Origin: JANQSS01 sp965249735
GTDB taxonomy: Bacteria > Bacteroidota > Bacteroidia > Chitinophagales > Saprospiraceae
DNA: 64,000 nt
Assembly (NCBI GenBank): GCA_965249735.1
Contig: CBDFMS010000022.1
Coordinates: 248,001-312,000, forward strand
Direction of reading: 5' to 3'
Positions 1 to 8,710 of the stretch are shown here, in pieces. The first letter of the stretch is position 1, and every line of letters begins with the position of its first letter. The notes under the pieces are model-generated. The model had not been told where the DNA came from. It saw only the letters and a list, made by a program, of their open reading frames with translations, and searched no databases. Both the position numbers and the translations under genes were made by a program.

Positions 1-1005
1 AAAAGGACGGCGTTCCTCAAAGAATATCTCGAAACCATCGAGTGTAAGAGCCGACGGGTCAGCTTCTACCTGACCAAAATCCGGATTAATTGTGAAGTCA
101 ACAGTTAAGTCATTGGTAATTCCAATTTTTCCATCCAGACCTACAGTTAGTTTTGAGTCATTACCGGTCTTGAACGGATGTCCTTCTATTTTTTTTGAAT
201 TTGTATGTTGGCCAAGAATATAAGGTTGAATTTCAATTTGTCGCTTTGGTTTTATTCCTTTAATTCCGTGGAGTTCGCCAAAACCACTAACCCAGAACCC
301 AGAATTTTGCGGAATGTGTTCCCAATTAGATCTGCTTTCATTCCTAAAATCGTGTCTCATAAATTGCAATCCCCAGATTTGTTCTTCTTTATTACTAAAC
401 CTGAGTTGACTTAATGGAATTTCTAGTTCTGCAGTCCATCCAAGACTGTCAATTTGTGTTTTAACATCCCATATCGGATTCCAACTTCTATCCCAATCAT
501 TTCCATCACGTGATATAAATTCATCTCCCTTTACACCGGATACGGATGCAGTGAAAGAAAACGCCGTTCTTAAGTCGTGATATGAATCTATATTGACTTC
601 AATCAAATCACCTGCGAATCCATCTCGTCGCGACATCCGTTTCTCTATCTTATCAGGTTCGGAATCGAAACACCGGGCAGCTATATAAAGATTCTTGTTG
701 TCGTATAAAACTTTGAAGGCAGTCTGAGATGTTGGCGCAGCTCCATCATTTGGTCTACTCTGGATAAAATCTGTCGTCCATTCGACTTGATCCCAGGATT
801 GATCGTTGAATAAGCCATCTATGATAATTGGGGAAAGTGCGGCTTCGGTTTGGTAAGACCTTTTTCCTGTTTTTTCAATATCTGAATTAGCTGGGGATTG
901 CGCAAAAAGAAAACCATTTGATAGTAGGGCAAAGAAGCAACAAATCAGCCGGAGAGGACTCAGTTTTCGATCAACTCGCGATATTGTACTAAACGATGAG
1001 CGCAT
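1..1005 (-). CDS. DUF5916 outer-membrane protein with CBM9-like domain, 5' part
   Basis: The reading frame runs off the left edge, so only the first 335 residues are visible, with no stop. An in-frame TAG lies 12 bases upstream of the ATG, which supports this start. Residues 1-36 look like a signal peptide ending in FLFAQS. Residues 54-215 resemble the carbohydrate-binding family 9-like domain found at the N-terminus of DUF5916 proteins (IIDGLFNDQSWDQ, then LYIAARCFDSEP). Residues 304-317 (FTINPDFGQVEADP) are the signature at the start of the DUF5916 beta-barrel-like region. These proteins are usually 700-900 residues long and sit in the outer membrane of Bacteroidota. Their substrate is unknown; the CBM9-like part suggests glycan contact, which is inference only. 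Confidence 0.85.
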   Translation of the reverse strand, partial: MRSSFSTISRVDRKLSPLRLICCFFALLSNGFLFAQSPANSDIEKTGKRSYQTEAALSPIIIDGLFNDQSWDQVEWTTDFIQSRPNDGAAPTSQTAFKVLYDNKNLYIAARCFDSEPDKIEKRMSRRDGFAGDLIEVNIDSYHDLRTAFSFTASVSGVKGDEFISRDGNDWDRSWNPIWDVKTQIDSLGWTAELEIPLSQLRFSNKEEQIWGLQFMRHDFRNESRSNWEHIPQNSGFWVSGFGELHGIKGIKPKRQIEIQPYILGQHTNSKKIEGHPFKTGNDSKLTVGLDGKIGITNDLTVDFTINPDFGQVEADPSALTLDGFEIFFEERRPF

Positions 1006-1325
1006 AACAACGTATAACTAGGAACGATTTCGGCCCTTGAAGTTATGGTTATAGTTGCAGATTTTATGATGGTTTTCAACGAAATACGACAGATATAGTC
1101 TTATAGACGCCAGACAAGTATTTGGTATCGACTTATTCCAAATGAAATTTTTGATGATCAGGCCAGATTTTAGAAAATGGTCAGGAAAATTCTCCTGATT
1201 CATTGTATTGCCAAGTCCTATCGACGGCCATGGTTGTTGAGCATAATAAATGAAAGAAGAATAAGTATGCCTGCTGAGAACTTACTCCGAATCCCATCAT
1301 TACTTTTGTGCTTCAATCTGCTTCG
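1006..1325. other. Intergenic region, no gene seen
   Basis: No convincing coding region on either strand; the short open frames lack family features. One perfect 6-bp inverted repeat (TCAGGA at 1181-1186, TCCTGA at 1193-1198, 6-nt loop) could end the tRNA transcript on the minus strand, but it lies about 130 nt beyond the tRNA and has only a weak T-rich tail. Confidence 0.5.
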
Positions 1326-1409
1326 TGCCCGGAGCGGGAGTCGAACCCGCACGCCCTAAAGGACACATGGCCCTCAACCATGCCTGTCTACCAATTTCAG
1401 CACCCGGGC
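1326..1409 (-). tRNA. tRNA-Leu (anticodon GAG)
   Basis: On the minus strand the sequence folds as a class II tRNA of 84 nt. The acceptor GCCCGGG pairs with TCCGGGC (one G-U at the inner end), followed by discriminator A. The anticodon stem CATGG/CCATG encloses the loop TTGAGGG, giving anticodon GAG. A long variable arm and a T arm with GGTTCGACTCC are clear. The 3' CCA is not encoded. The long variable arm, discriminator A and anticodon all agree on leucine (CUU/CUC codons). Confidence 0.96.
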
Positions 1410-1455
1410 AGTGCATCTTATTTATGATGGTCAAATGACCTTGACTCGAGGGCTG

Positions 1456-1463
1456 CAAATATA
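1456..1463 (-). promoter_or_regulatory. Probable -7 box of the tRNA-Leu promoter
   Basis: Minus-strand TATATTTG followed by CAG is a perfect match to the Bacteroidota -7 consensus TAnnTTTG. It lies 46 nt upstream of the mature tRNA, a sensible leader length. No clear TTG -33 element was found. The same 11-mer (TATATTTGCAG) forms the -7 box upstream of the STAS gene near 63 kb. Confidence 0.55.
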
Positions 1464-1798
1464 AAACTTACTTCATCAGTAAGGTGATTTTCCCATTAAG
1501 ATTCATCACAACTTGCATTTTTCGTTGGCTCAAGTCATTCGTAAGATTGATATTGTCTTGATAGACAGCGGAAACTCAAGGGACCAAATTCGATTTGAAC
1601 GTAGTAAGATGCTGCTGTTGTGCTTGTTATGGGTAGCCCGTACCTTGAAGTAATATTGCAATATTACGATGAAACTATCTGTATGTACCCCGGATTTATC
1701 GCCACTTAGAATAGAGTCTCCGAATACCTACAAGTGTCATGACCAATTAAAATCACAAGAAAAATTGGAAATCACTACAAAACATATTAAAAATATTT
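1464..1798. other. Intergenic region, no gene seen
   Basis: AT-rich, with no gene, tRNA or strong hairpin recognised on either strand. Confidence 0.5.
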
Positions 1799-1806
1799 TA
1801 CATTTG
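1799..1806 (+). promoter_or_regulatory. Possible -7 box upstream of a small ORF
   Basis: TACATTTG matches TAnnTTTG exactly and lies 25 nt upstream of the ATG of the 36-codon ORF. No TTG is seen at the expected -33 distance, so this is a half-supported promoter. Confidence 0.35.
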
Positions 1807-1831
1807 TATTCTAACCAAAAAACGGTACAAC

Positions 1832-1942
1832 ATGGATCTGTTCATCCCTCTCATTATTGCGTCCAGTGCTCTTATATTCCTTTGTTCATCAGTCCTCATC
1901 ACTGAATCAGAGAAAGAGAATGAAATTCTGGAAAAGATTTGA
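1832..1942 (+). CDS. Possible 36-residue single-pass membrane peptide
   Basis: ATG to TGA encodes 36 residues. After MDLF comes an uninterrupted hydrophobic stretch (IPLIIASSALIFLCSSVLI, residues 5-23), then a charged tail rich in Glu and Lys (TESEKENEILEKI). This one-helix-plus-charged-tail layout is typical of bacterial small membrane proteins. A -7-like box lies 25 nt upstream and a strong hairpin lies 141 nt downstream (2083-2115), so a short transcript covering both is plausible. A longer open frame overlaps it in another frame but has no such composition. I recognise no family, and coding status is uncertain. Confidence 0.35.
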   Translation: MDLFIPLIIASSALIFLCSSVLITESEKENEILEKI

Positions 1943-2082
1943 GCAAACGATATATGAAAAATAATCGTTATATTTGAGTGACCAATAGATTAGTACGTCC
2001 AGACGACACTTTATTATCAATTAAAATATATCGCTCACGACGAGCGACTTAAAATGTAGTTTTCTTATTTTATGACCTTAGT

Positions 2083-2115
2083 CGAAAAAGCCCGTCAACA
2101 GTGATGGGCTTTTCG
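2083..2115. terminator. Hairpin terminator, possibly bidirectional
   Basis: Stem CGAAAAAGCCC (2083-2093) pairs with GGGCTTTTCG (2106-2115) around a loop of about 12 nt. A T-rich stretch follows on the plus strand (CATTTTTAT). It could end the small plus-strand transcript and, read on the other strand, the M48 protease/paa transcript that stops at 2227. Confidence 0.6.
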
Positions 2116-2226
2116 CATTTTTATATCCGTCATTAGCAATTCTGCAATCCATCAACATCTAATCTAAATATTTGTTAGTTAGGCAGTTAATCTCACCGAT
2201 TGAACGGATCAAACGCTGTATCTGCA

Positions 2227-3048
2227 TTACTGCAATTGACTCGACCATTTATCAATCGCCTCCTGGATACGTTGCCGACGATTATCCGGGCTTGGATGTG
2301 TGCTAAAAAACTCGGGTTGCCTATTGCTACCTGAAGCACGTTCCAGAATATCCATGACACCTATCATTTCTTGTGGATTGTATCCGGCTTCCAACATAAA
2401 GCGAATTCCAAGTTCATCTGATTCTAGTTCCTGATCCCGTCCATAACTCATATTCACTACATTGGCAATCATAGCGGCAGCCTGGGCCGTACTGTAATCT
2501 CCTGATGCAATGACCGCAGCACCGGTTAGACCTTGAGTTAGTTCTTGTTTTGCAATACGCTCAGCTCCATGCCGAGCAACCACATGACCAATTTCATGGC
2601 CTAACACCCCAGCTAATTGGTCTTCATTTTCAAGTTGACTAAATAAGGCTTCCGTTATAAACACCTGCCCACCGGGAAGTGCAAACGCATTGACTGTACG
2701 TGGATCGGCTAACAAGTGAAAATCATATTGATAATTTGTCCGGCGAGCGATTGAATTGTCGACTAGTTCGTTCCCAATTCTTTTTACAAGGGCCTGCCCT
2801 TCAGAACTCGGATGGAGTCCTCCATGTTGTTGTGCCATTTTCGGTGCAGATTGAAGGCCTAAAACTATTTCTTGTTCTACGCTCAAACCAACTTGTTGAT
2901 TTTCGCCAGTGATTTCATTGTATTCCGTTGTTGAGCAATACTTGAATAATGCTACACCAGCAAAGATTAACGCGATGATTAAACCGCTCTTTGTAAATCC
3001 TCTTCGTCTGCGGCCCGGCTGGCCATATCGATTTTGTCTATATGCCAT
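2227..3048 (-). CDS. M48 family metalloprotease
   Basis: A 273-residue zinc protease. An Arg-rich N-terminus (residues 9-16) precedes a membrane anchor at about 22-36, so the catalytic part probably faces the periplasm. The zinc site is HEIGH (H151, E152, H155), with the third ligand in an ExxxD motif (E207, D211). The C-terminal THPSPDNR block near 250-257 is typical of the BepA/LoiP-like branch. These enzymes degrade or help assemble outer-membrane proteins. It starts 44 bp downstream of paaJ in the same direction and may be read through from the paa operon. No TPR domain is present, unlike BepA. Confidence 0.88.
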   Translation of the reverse strand: MAYRQNRYGQPGRRRRGFTKSGLIIALIFAGVALFKYCSTTEYNEITGENQQVGLSVEQEIVLGLQSAPKMAQQHGGLHPSSEGQALVKRIGNELVDNSIARRTNYQYDFHLLADPRTVNAFALPGGQVFITEALFSQLENEDQLAGVLGHEIGHVVARHGAERIAKQELTQGLTGAAVIASGDYSTAQAAAMIANVVNMSYGRDQELESDELGIRFMLEAGYNPQEMIGVMDILERASGSNRQPEFFSTHPSPDNRRQRIQEAIDKWSSQLQ

Positions 3049-3092
3049 TTGAAATGAAGTTTATTTCTGTTGTTATTATTCTTAAAACCCAA

Positions 3093-4307
3093 TTATGCCC
3101 GCTCAATAATGGCTGCATAGCCTTGTCCAACACCTACACACATGGTAATCAATGCGTACCGTTTATTGGAACGCTTCAATTCTTTTGCGGCGGTCAGCAA
3201 CAATCGACCTCCAGTCATCCCAAGAGGATGTCCAAGAGCAATCGCTCCTCCATATGGATTGATTCTTTCATCATCATCTGCTAATCCCAACTCCCGTATG
3301 CAAGCCAATATTTGAGCCGAAAAGGCCTCATTCATCTCGATGATGTCCATATCCTCCAAAGTTAGCCCTGCTCTTTTCAATGCCAATCGACTCGCTTTAA
3401 CCGGGCCGATGCCCATTATTCGAGGCTCAACCCCGATTACAGCTGAACTTACTATTCTTGCTAATGGATTCAGATCAAAACGATTGACTCCTGATTCGGA
3501 AGCGATCAACATAGCAAGAGCTCCATCATTTAGACCTGAAGCATTTCCTGCGGTCACAGTTCCTCCATCATTTTCTGATTTGAATGCGGGTCTAAGTTTT
3601 GCAAGGACCTCCAAAGAGGTTTGAGGTTTAATAAACTCATCTTGATCAAAGATGACTGGATCGGCTTTTCGTTGAGGAATATGGACCGGTACGATCTCCT
3701 CAGAAAAAATACCCCCAGCCTGTGCTTTTGTGGCTTTTAATTGGCTCCAGAACGCGAAGGCATCCTGATCTTCTCGCGTGATATTGAATAAATCAGCGAG
3801 GTTTTCTGCAGTTTCTCCCATCGCATGAGTCCCATACAACTTCTCCATTCTTGAATTGACAAATCGCCACCCAAAACTGGAATCATACATCTGAGCGTTC
3901 CTACCAAAGGCTGATGAAGTTTTGGAGATCACCCATGGTCCCCGGGTCATGTGTTCTACTCCCCCTGTGATAAAAAGATCGCCTTCCATAGCTGCGATAG
4001 CTCTCCTTGCATGGATGGCTGCCGATAAGCCCGAAGAACAAAGTCTGTTGACCGTTTCACCCGGAACATCAAATGGAAGACCAGCCAATAGCAATGCCAT
4101 CCGAGCTACATTTCGATTGTCTTCTCCAGCCTGATTCGCACAGCCCAAAATCACATCATCGTATGCTTCCAGTGGAATTTGAGCATGTCGTTCGATGAGC
4201 GACTTTATTGGGGTTGCCGCCAAGTCATCCGTGCGGACAGGAGAAAAACTTCCTCTAAATTTCCCAATGGCGGTTCGTACACCATCAATAATAAAAGCCT
4301 GATTCAT
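3093..4307 (-). CDS. paaJ: 3-oxoadipyl-CoA / 3-oxo-5,6-dehydrosuberyl-CoA thiolase
   Basis: A 404-residue thiolase of the PaaJ/PcaF branch. It cleaves 3-oxoadipyl-CoA to succinyl-CoA and acetyl-CoA, and the dehydrosuberyl-CoA intermediate to acetyl-CoA plus the shorter chain. The nucleophile is Cys90 in NRLCSSG. The second cysteine is Cys390 in CVGVGQG, and the histidine motif is GHPLGMTGGR. The long insertion with HMTRGP and YDSSFGWRF is characteristic of the branch. Length is normal (about 400). It lies 52 bp after paaI and is the last recognisable paa gene of the operon. Confidence 0.93.
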   Translation of the reverse strand: MNQAFIIDGVRTAIGKFRGSFSPVRTDDLAATPIKSLIERHAQIPLEAYDDVILGCANQAGEDNRNVARMALLLAGLPFDVPGETVNRLCSSGLSAAIHARRAIAAMEGDLFITGGVEHMTRGPWVISKTSSAFGRNAQMYDSSFGWRFVNSRMEKLYGTHAMGETAENLADLFNITREDQDAFAFWSQLKATKAQAGGIFSEEIVPVHIPQRKADPVIFDQDEFIKPQTSLEVLAKLRPAFKSENDGGTVTAGNASGLNDGALAMLIASESGVNRFDLNPLARIVSSAVIGVEPRIMGIGPVKASRLALKRAGLTLEDMDIIEMNEAFSAQILACIRELGLADDDERINPYGGAIALGHPLGMTGGRLLLTAAKELKRSNKRYALITMCVGVGQGYAAIIERA

Positions 4308-4359
4308 GAATTTTTAATTTTAAGTTCTATTGCATTCTCTTCCATAACACAAGATCTGA

Positions 4360-4788
4360 TCATTCGATATTCCATTGTTTTTTTGTCCTGTACACTGTTC
4401 CTTTGAATGCGGCCACGACGCGGTCATTTTGATTTCGCACCACCACATCGTACCAACCCAATCGATTGACCTTTTTTATTTCTGTCGCTTGAGCAATTAA
4501 TTCATCTCCGGTTCTGACCGCCTCTTGATGCGAAATACTGGTTTCTATACTAACACATTGTTGCCCATAACCATTTGAAGCAAATGCAAATGCACTATCT
4601 GCCAATGAATACGTGATTCCACCATGTGCAATTAAAAATCCATTTGTCATTTCTACCCGCACGGTCATTTTCACACTACACGACCCTGGGTTTACAGAGA
4701 CAATTTGAATGCCCATCCATTGGCTAAATGCATCATTATCATACATATGCTGAGCAATTGCCTGTGACTTTTTCAATTCTTCCATCAT
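4360..4788 (-). CDS. paaI: Phenylacetate-pathway hotdog thioesterase PaaI
   Basis: A 142-residue hotdog-fold thioesterase. The active-site region is HGGITYSLADSAFAFA (residues 55-70); Asp64 corresponds to the catalytic Asp of known PaaI enzymes. PaaI hydrolyses hydroxyphenylacetyl-CoA and similar dead-end esters to free CoA when the pathway stalls. Its ATG overlaps the TGA of the upstream kelch gene (ATGA, 4785-4788), so it is translationally coupled to that gene. A second Met directly follows the first and could also start translation. Confidence 0.93.
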   Translation of the reverse strand: MMEELKKSQAIAQHMYDNDAFSQWMGIQIVSVNPGSCSVKMTVRVEMTNGFLIAHGGITYSLADSAFAFASNGYGQQCVSIETSISHQEAVRTGDELIAQATEIKKVNRLGWYDVVVRNQNDRVVAAFKGTVYRTKKQWNIE

Positions 4789-6110
4789 TTGTTACGAATT
4801 ATTTTTTTTATCACCCTACTGCCATTGTCTAGTAAGATATCCAGATAAAATATTCCATCACCAAGATGCCATTCATTTATTTTATTAGTCCATTCATAAT
4901 TATTTAATACACGACCGGTAGCATCCAAAACAATTATATGTTGGATTGCTCGATCTGATTTAATATACAGGGCATTTACAAATGGATTGGGATGTACAGA
5001 TACGTTCACGCGCGATGATTTACTGCTTATGCCTGAATTATCATCATATGTTAATAAATAGGTTTTATCAGAAACAATCTGGTTTTCTCTCATACCACCA
5101 GATAAAATAAATGAGTCGTCTCCTAATTTACCCAAGCCTCTTAAATCCATGTGCGCAGGAAATACTTCATCCCACGTGACGAAGGAATCGGTTGCCACAT
5201 CATAGCCTTTGATAGAACCGAATGGTAAAACACCTCCACTTCCATTGTATGCAATCCCATCGAAATTGTAGGTCACTTGTGAACCACCGATCCAGATTGG
5301 ATTGTCATTGAGTGAAGAAGCCGCCATGCGATAGCCTTTGGCATCCTCGGTGGTCCATCCGGACCATTTAATTTTATATGGATCACCGGGGTCAATGGCA
5401 CCCTTTCTAAAAAACCGTGTGGCAGGAAACCCAAATGCATCAGACGCGCCACCTGCATAATAAATCGTGTCTCCAATAATTACACCTGACCCCCCAAATA
5501 CTTTGTAGTTATTATTGTCAGGGACCGGAGTGGCTTCCCGCCAAGAATCTGTCATCGGATTATAAACTTGTACCCGTATGAGGTTACCTGTATTGCTCCA
5601 TCCGGTTATAACATATAATAAGCTATCACGCCAGACATCCTGGACATGATCGTCAATAGGAAAAAATAAATCTCTGGCATCCGGTAAAAATGTATCAGCC
5701 ACCGGATCAAGAACGTGCATTTTTCGAAACGAACGTTCACCTCCTGTATCAAAAACCTCGTATCCTCCTACAACGTAAATTTTATTTTTCATGACAGATG
5801 CACCAGCAGCTATGCGGCCATTCCCATTTGGAAGATCCGGTATGCTTGACCAGGAATCCGCGCCGACGTCATATTTGAAGCATCGCTTATGTATGCCTGA
5901 ATACATTTTCGTTGTATCTATTCCAGAAAATGTATACACATAAGAATTACCATCAATTTCTATTGCTGCCATAGCGTGATTAGAAACAGCTTCCGGCATG
6001 GGTGCAAGTTCTGTATAAGTCCATTGCCCCACTCCCAAATTGACTAATCCGGTAATTATTAAGAATACAATAAAAGGTGGTCGAAATTCATCTGGTATCA
6101 TGATAATCAT
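4785..6110 (-). CDS. Kelch-repeat secreted protein with T9SS type A sorting domain, inside the paa operon
   Basis: 441 residues. A hydrophobic export segment occupies about residues 12-27. Kelch-type blades follow, for example KIYVVGGYEVFDTGG and DTIYYAGGASDAFG, with paired Gly and Trp/Tyr features. The last 75 residues, from HPNPFVNALYIKSD to the final IRNK, form a T9SS type A sorting domain, so the protein should reach the cell surface or medium. It sits 9 bp after paaH and overlaps paaI by 4 bp, so it is part of the same transcript. Kelch propellers often bind glycans or act as oxidases; no catalytic site is visible here. I know of no kelch subunit in phenylacetate degradation, so its role is open. 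Confidence 0.85.
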   Translation of the reverse strand: MIIMIPDEFRPPFIVFLIITGLVNLGVGQWTYTELAPMPEAVSNHAMAAIEIDGNSYVYTFSGIDTTKMYSGIHKRCFKYDVGADSWSSIPDLPNGNGRIAAGASVMKNKIYVVGGYEVFDTGGERSFRKMHVLDPVADTFLPDARDLFFPIDDHVQDVWRDSLLYVITGWSNTGNLIRVQVYNPMTDSWREATPVPDNNNYKVFGGSGVIIGDTIYYAGGASDAFGFPATRFFRKGAIDPGDPYKIKWSGWTTEDAKGYRMAASSLNDNPIWIGGSQVTYNFDGIAYNGSGGVLPFGSIKGYDVATDSFVTWDEVFPAHMDLRGLGKLGDDSFILSGGMRENQIVSDKTYLLTYDDNSGISSKSSRVNVSVHPNPFVNALYIKSDRAIQHIIVLDATGRVLNNYEWTNKINEWHLGDGIFYLDILLDNGSRVIKKIIRNK

Positions 6111-6119
6111 TTCAGATAT

Positions 6120-7280
6120 TTACGCATTATAAAAAGTTTCTTTATTCAATAGTTTAGTACGTAATCCAGGGCTTAGTCGATAGCGATCTTCATGATAATG
6201 CTGATACAAATTGTCTATTGTTGTGGTTACTTGCCGAATTCCAATTTCGTCCGCCCACTTCAAAAGTCCATTAGGATAATTTACCCCTTTTTGCATGGCA
6301 ATGTCAATTTCATCACGACTTGCAATCCGATAATACCATGCATCAGCCGCTTCATTAATGAGCATGGCGACAATCCGATTTACAATATCTATTCCCAATT
6401 CCTGATTTTTATCCGGAACCAAATTCTCTTCAATTGTATAATGGTAAAAACCACGCTTCGTCTTTCTTCCGAGATATCCAGCATCGACTAAACGTTGTTG
6501 TGTAAATGAAGGTTTATACCGAGGCTCGTGAAAATAGGCTTCATACATCGAACGCGTCACCTCAAAATTGACGTCATGCCCGATGAAGTCCATCAATGTA
6601 AATGGACCCATTCTAAATCCTCCGATCTCTTTTACAGCCCAATCAATGGTTGCTATATCCGCAATTCCCTCATCCAATATGCGGAGTGCTTCACTGTAGA
6701 ATGGTCTTGCAATACGATTGACGATAAATCCCGGTGTGTCTTTTGCTACAACCGGTATTTTTCCCCATTTTGACATCAACGCAGAACAAGTCGATGCTAA
6801 GTCATGATTGGTTTGTAATGCGGGTATAACTTCGACTAAATGCATCAAAGGTGCAGGATTAAAAAAATGTAATCCAATCACACGCGAAGGGTCACTACAA
6901 GCGGATGCAATCGCTGTAACAGGGAGGGATGAAGTATTTGTCGCTAATATTGTATCCGGTCGACAAATAGACTCCAATTTCTGGATTACCGATTTTTTTA
7001 TTTCCAGGTTTTCAACTATGGCCTCGATGATTAGGTCACATTCAACCAAGGATTCCATTTTTTCAATATAATAATGTCTGCCAAAAATCGAAGAGGCGTT
7101 CGCATCATTTAATCGACCTTTCTCAACCAATCGATTTAATATTTTTTGCAATTTATCACGTGATTCAATTAGCGCTTCCGGCCGCGTATCGAAGAGCATG
7201 ACATCATGTCCTGCTGATGCAGCAACTTGAGCAATTCCTGAACCCATAGCTCCAGCACCAATTATTCCAATAGTTTGCAT
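6120..7280 (-). CDS. paaH: 3-hydroxyacyl-CoA dehydrogenase PaaH
   Basis: 386 residues. The N-terminal Rossmann motif GIIGAGAMGSGIAQ (residues 4-17) binds NAD. The motif GLHFFNPAPLMHLVEV carries the catalytic histidine. Two C-terminal helical 3HCDH domains follow, the first near 187-280 (GFIVNRIARPFYSEA) and the second with QKGVNYPNG. It oxidises 3-hydroxyadipyl-CoA to 3-oxoadipyl-CoA. It is shorter than the roughly 475-500-residue proteobacterial PaaH, but both C-terminal domains appear present. Spacing is 59 bp to paaG and 9 bp to the kelch gene. Confidence 0.9.
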   Translation of the reverse strand: MQTIGIIGAGAMGSGIAQVAASAGHDVMLFDTRPEALIESRDKLQKILNRLVEKGRLNDANASSIFGRHYYIEKMESLVECDLIIEAIVENLEIKKSVIQKLESICRPDTILATNTSSLPVTAIASACSDPSRVIGLHFFNPAPLMHLVEVIPALQTNHDLASTCSALMSKWGKIPVVAKDTPGFIVNRIARPFYSEALRILDEGIADIATIDWAVKEIGGFRMGPFTLMDFIGHDVNFEVTRSMYEAYFHEPRYKPSFTQQRLVDAGYLGRKTKRGFYHYTIEENLVPDKNQELGIDIVNRIVAMLINEAADAWYYRIASRDEIDIAMQKGVNYPNGLLKWADEIGIRQVTTTIDNLYQHYHEDRYRLSPGLRTKLLNKETFYNA

Positions 7281-7339
7281 GGTCCGTTTATTGATTTTCT
7301 CTGAATAATAAATAATGGAGTTCTGTTATGAGAGAACTT

Positions 7340-8116
7340 TTATTTACCGATAAATTCTGGTTTACGTTTCTCTAAGAATGCTGCTACTCCTTCTTTAAAA
7401 TCTTCGGTTTGTGTAGCTCTTGATTGAAGCTGACTTTCAATTCCCAATTGCTTCTCCAAATCATTACTAAGGCTACGATTTAACGCGTGTTTTGTCAAAC
7501 CCAAAGCCGCTGTTGGCATTTGTGCCAATCGTTTTGCTAAGTTGAGTGCTTCTTCATACAGTTCTTCGTCCGCCACAGTTTTATAAATCATTCCAATGCG
7601 CTCGGCGTCCACGGCATTGACAGGTTCTGCCAACATCATCAATGCTTTTGCTTTTTGCATTCCGATTAATCGTGGGAGATAAAAGGTTCCTCCTGTATCC
7701 GGGATCAATCCAATTTTAGAAAAAGCCTGGATAAATGAGGCAGATTCACCTGCAATTACGAGATCACAGGCAAGCGCCAAATTGGCTCCGGCACCTGCGG
7801 CCACACCTTGGACAGCACAAACGACCGGTTTACTGATTTCGGCTATTTTTTCTACAATCGGATTATAATGTTCGTCAACAATACTCGTCACATCGATGCC
7901 ATTGTCATCGGTGAATTCGCGTAAGTCTTGACCGGCACAAAACGCCTTACCTTCCGCAGTTAGAAGAACACAACGAACATCTTCATTATTGGCCGCATCA
8001 TCCAAATGTTGTTGCACGGCTAAAGCCATATCACGAACGAATGCATTGTATTTCTCAGGTCGATTCATCCTAATGTGACCAACGCCATCGGCCACGCTGT
8101 ATAATATTAATTCCAT
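7340..8116 (-). CDS. paaG: Ring-epoxide isomerase PaaG (enoyl-CoA hydratase family)
   Basis: 258 residues of the crotonase fold. The oxyanion-hole motifs are CAGQDLREF and GVAAGAGANLALACDLV. GLIPDTGGTFYLPRLIG carries the Asp that marks PaaG isomerases rather than plain hydratases. PaaG converts 1,2-epoxyphenylacetyl-CoA to oxepin-CoA and later shifts a double bond in a linear intermediate. A 102-bp gap separates it from paaD, the second largest gap in the operon. Confidence 0.92.
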   Translation of the reverse strand: MELILYSVADGVGHIRMNRPEKYNAFVRDMALAVQQHLDDAANNEDVRCVLLTAEGKAFCAGQDLREFTDDNGIDVTSIVDEHYNPIVEKIAEISKPVVCAVQGVAAGAGANLALACDLVIAGESASFIQAFSKIGLIPDTGGTFYLPRLIGMQKAKALMMLAEPVNAVDAERIGMIYKTVADEELYEEALNLAKRLAQMPTAALGLTKHALNRSLSNDLEKQLGIESQLQSRATQTEDFKEGVAAFLEKRKPEFIGK

Positions 8117-8218
8117 ATGTCGTATTTTCTAACAGGTGAAGATACAGTATAACACCCAGTGGCAACTGACCTGCACCCGATACGTAGTAATTTTTTAATG
8201 TGTCTTTTTAATCGTGAA

Positions 8219-8683
8219 TCAATGGCATTTGAAATAATCGAACGGCTCTAAGCAACTGTTGCATTTCCATAATGACTTGCACGGTGTAGAACCAAATCGA
8301 CTCACTTCGAGAACATAGGCACTTTTACACTGAGGACATCTGACGGGTTGATCTGCTCGGGCAGGATTTGGTGGAGCAATTCCATATTTTTCAAGCTTCT
8401 CCTTACCCGTCTCGGTCATCCAATCAGTCGTCCATGCAGGTGAAAGTTTAGTCATGATCTTATAATTATCAATATTATGAGACTTCAGAACCAGGTGTAA
8501 ATTTGTCTCGATAGTATTCATCGCCGGGCAACCGCTATAGGTCGGTGTAATCGTAATATGCCAAATGTCATCAATTAGTTCTACTTCCCTTAAAATACCA
8601 ATATCGCGAATCGTCAATACGGGAATTTCCGGATCACAGACTTCACTAAGAATTTCTTCTATATTTAATTTTTCAACGATCAT
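8219..8683 (-). CDS. paaD: Phenylacetyl-CoA epoxidase assembly subunit PaaD
   Basis: 154 residues. The N-terminal MIP18/DUF59 domain includes DPEIPVLTIRDIGILR and TPTYSGCPA. A C-terminal zinc ribbon follows, with CPQC, a further Cys and CNSC. PaaD is thought to mature the Fe-S or di-iron centres of the epoxidase rather than catalyse. Length and both domains are normal. It starts 27 bp after paaC. Confidence 0.93.
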   Translation of the reverse strand: MIVEKLNIEEILSEVCDPEIPVLTIRDIGILREVELIDDIWHITITPTYSGCPAMNTIETNLHLVLKSHNIDNYKIMTKLSPAWTTDWMTETGKEKLEKYGIAPPNPARADQPVRCPQCKSAYVLEVSRFGSTPCKSLWKCNSCLEPFDYFKCH

Positions 8684-8710
8684 TGATTATTTATAATTAA
8701 TATTTAAATC

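Noticed and set aside
1177..1359. 60-codon plus-strand open frame
   Set aside because: Its end runs into the tRNA-Leu gene on the other strand and the RSGSRT-type tail is translation of the conserved T arm.
1669..1905. 78-codon plus-strand open frame
   Set aside because: Mixed composition with no domain; it overlaps the better 36-codon candidate in another frame, which has the -7 box and membrane-helix pattern.
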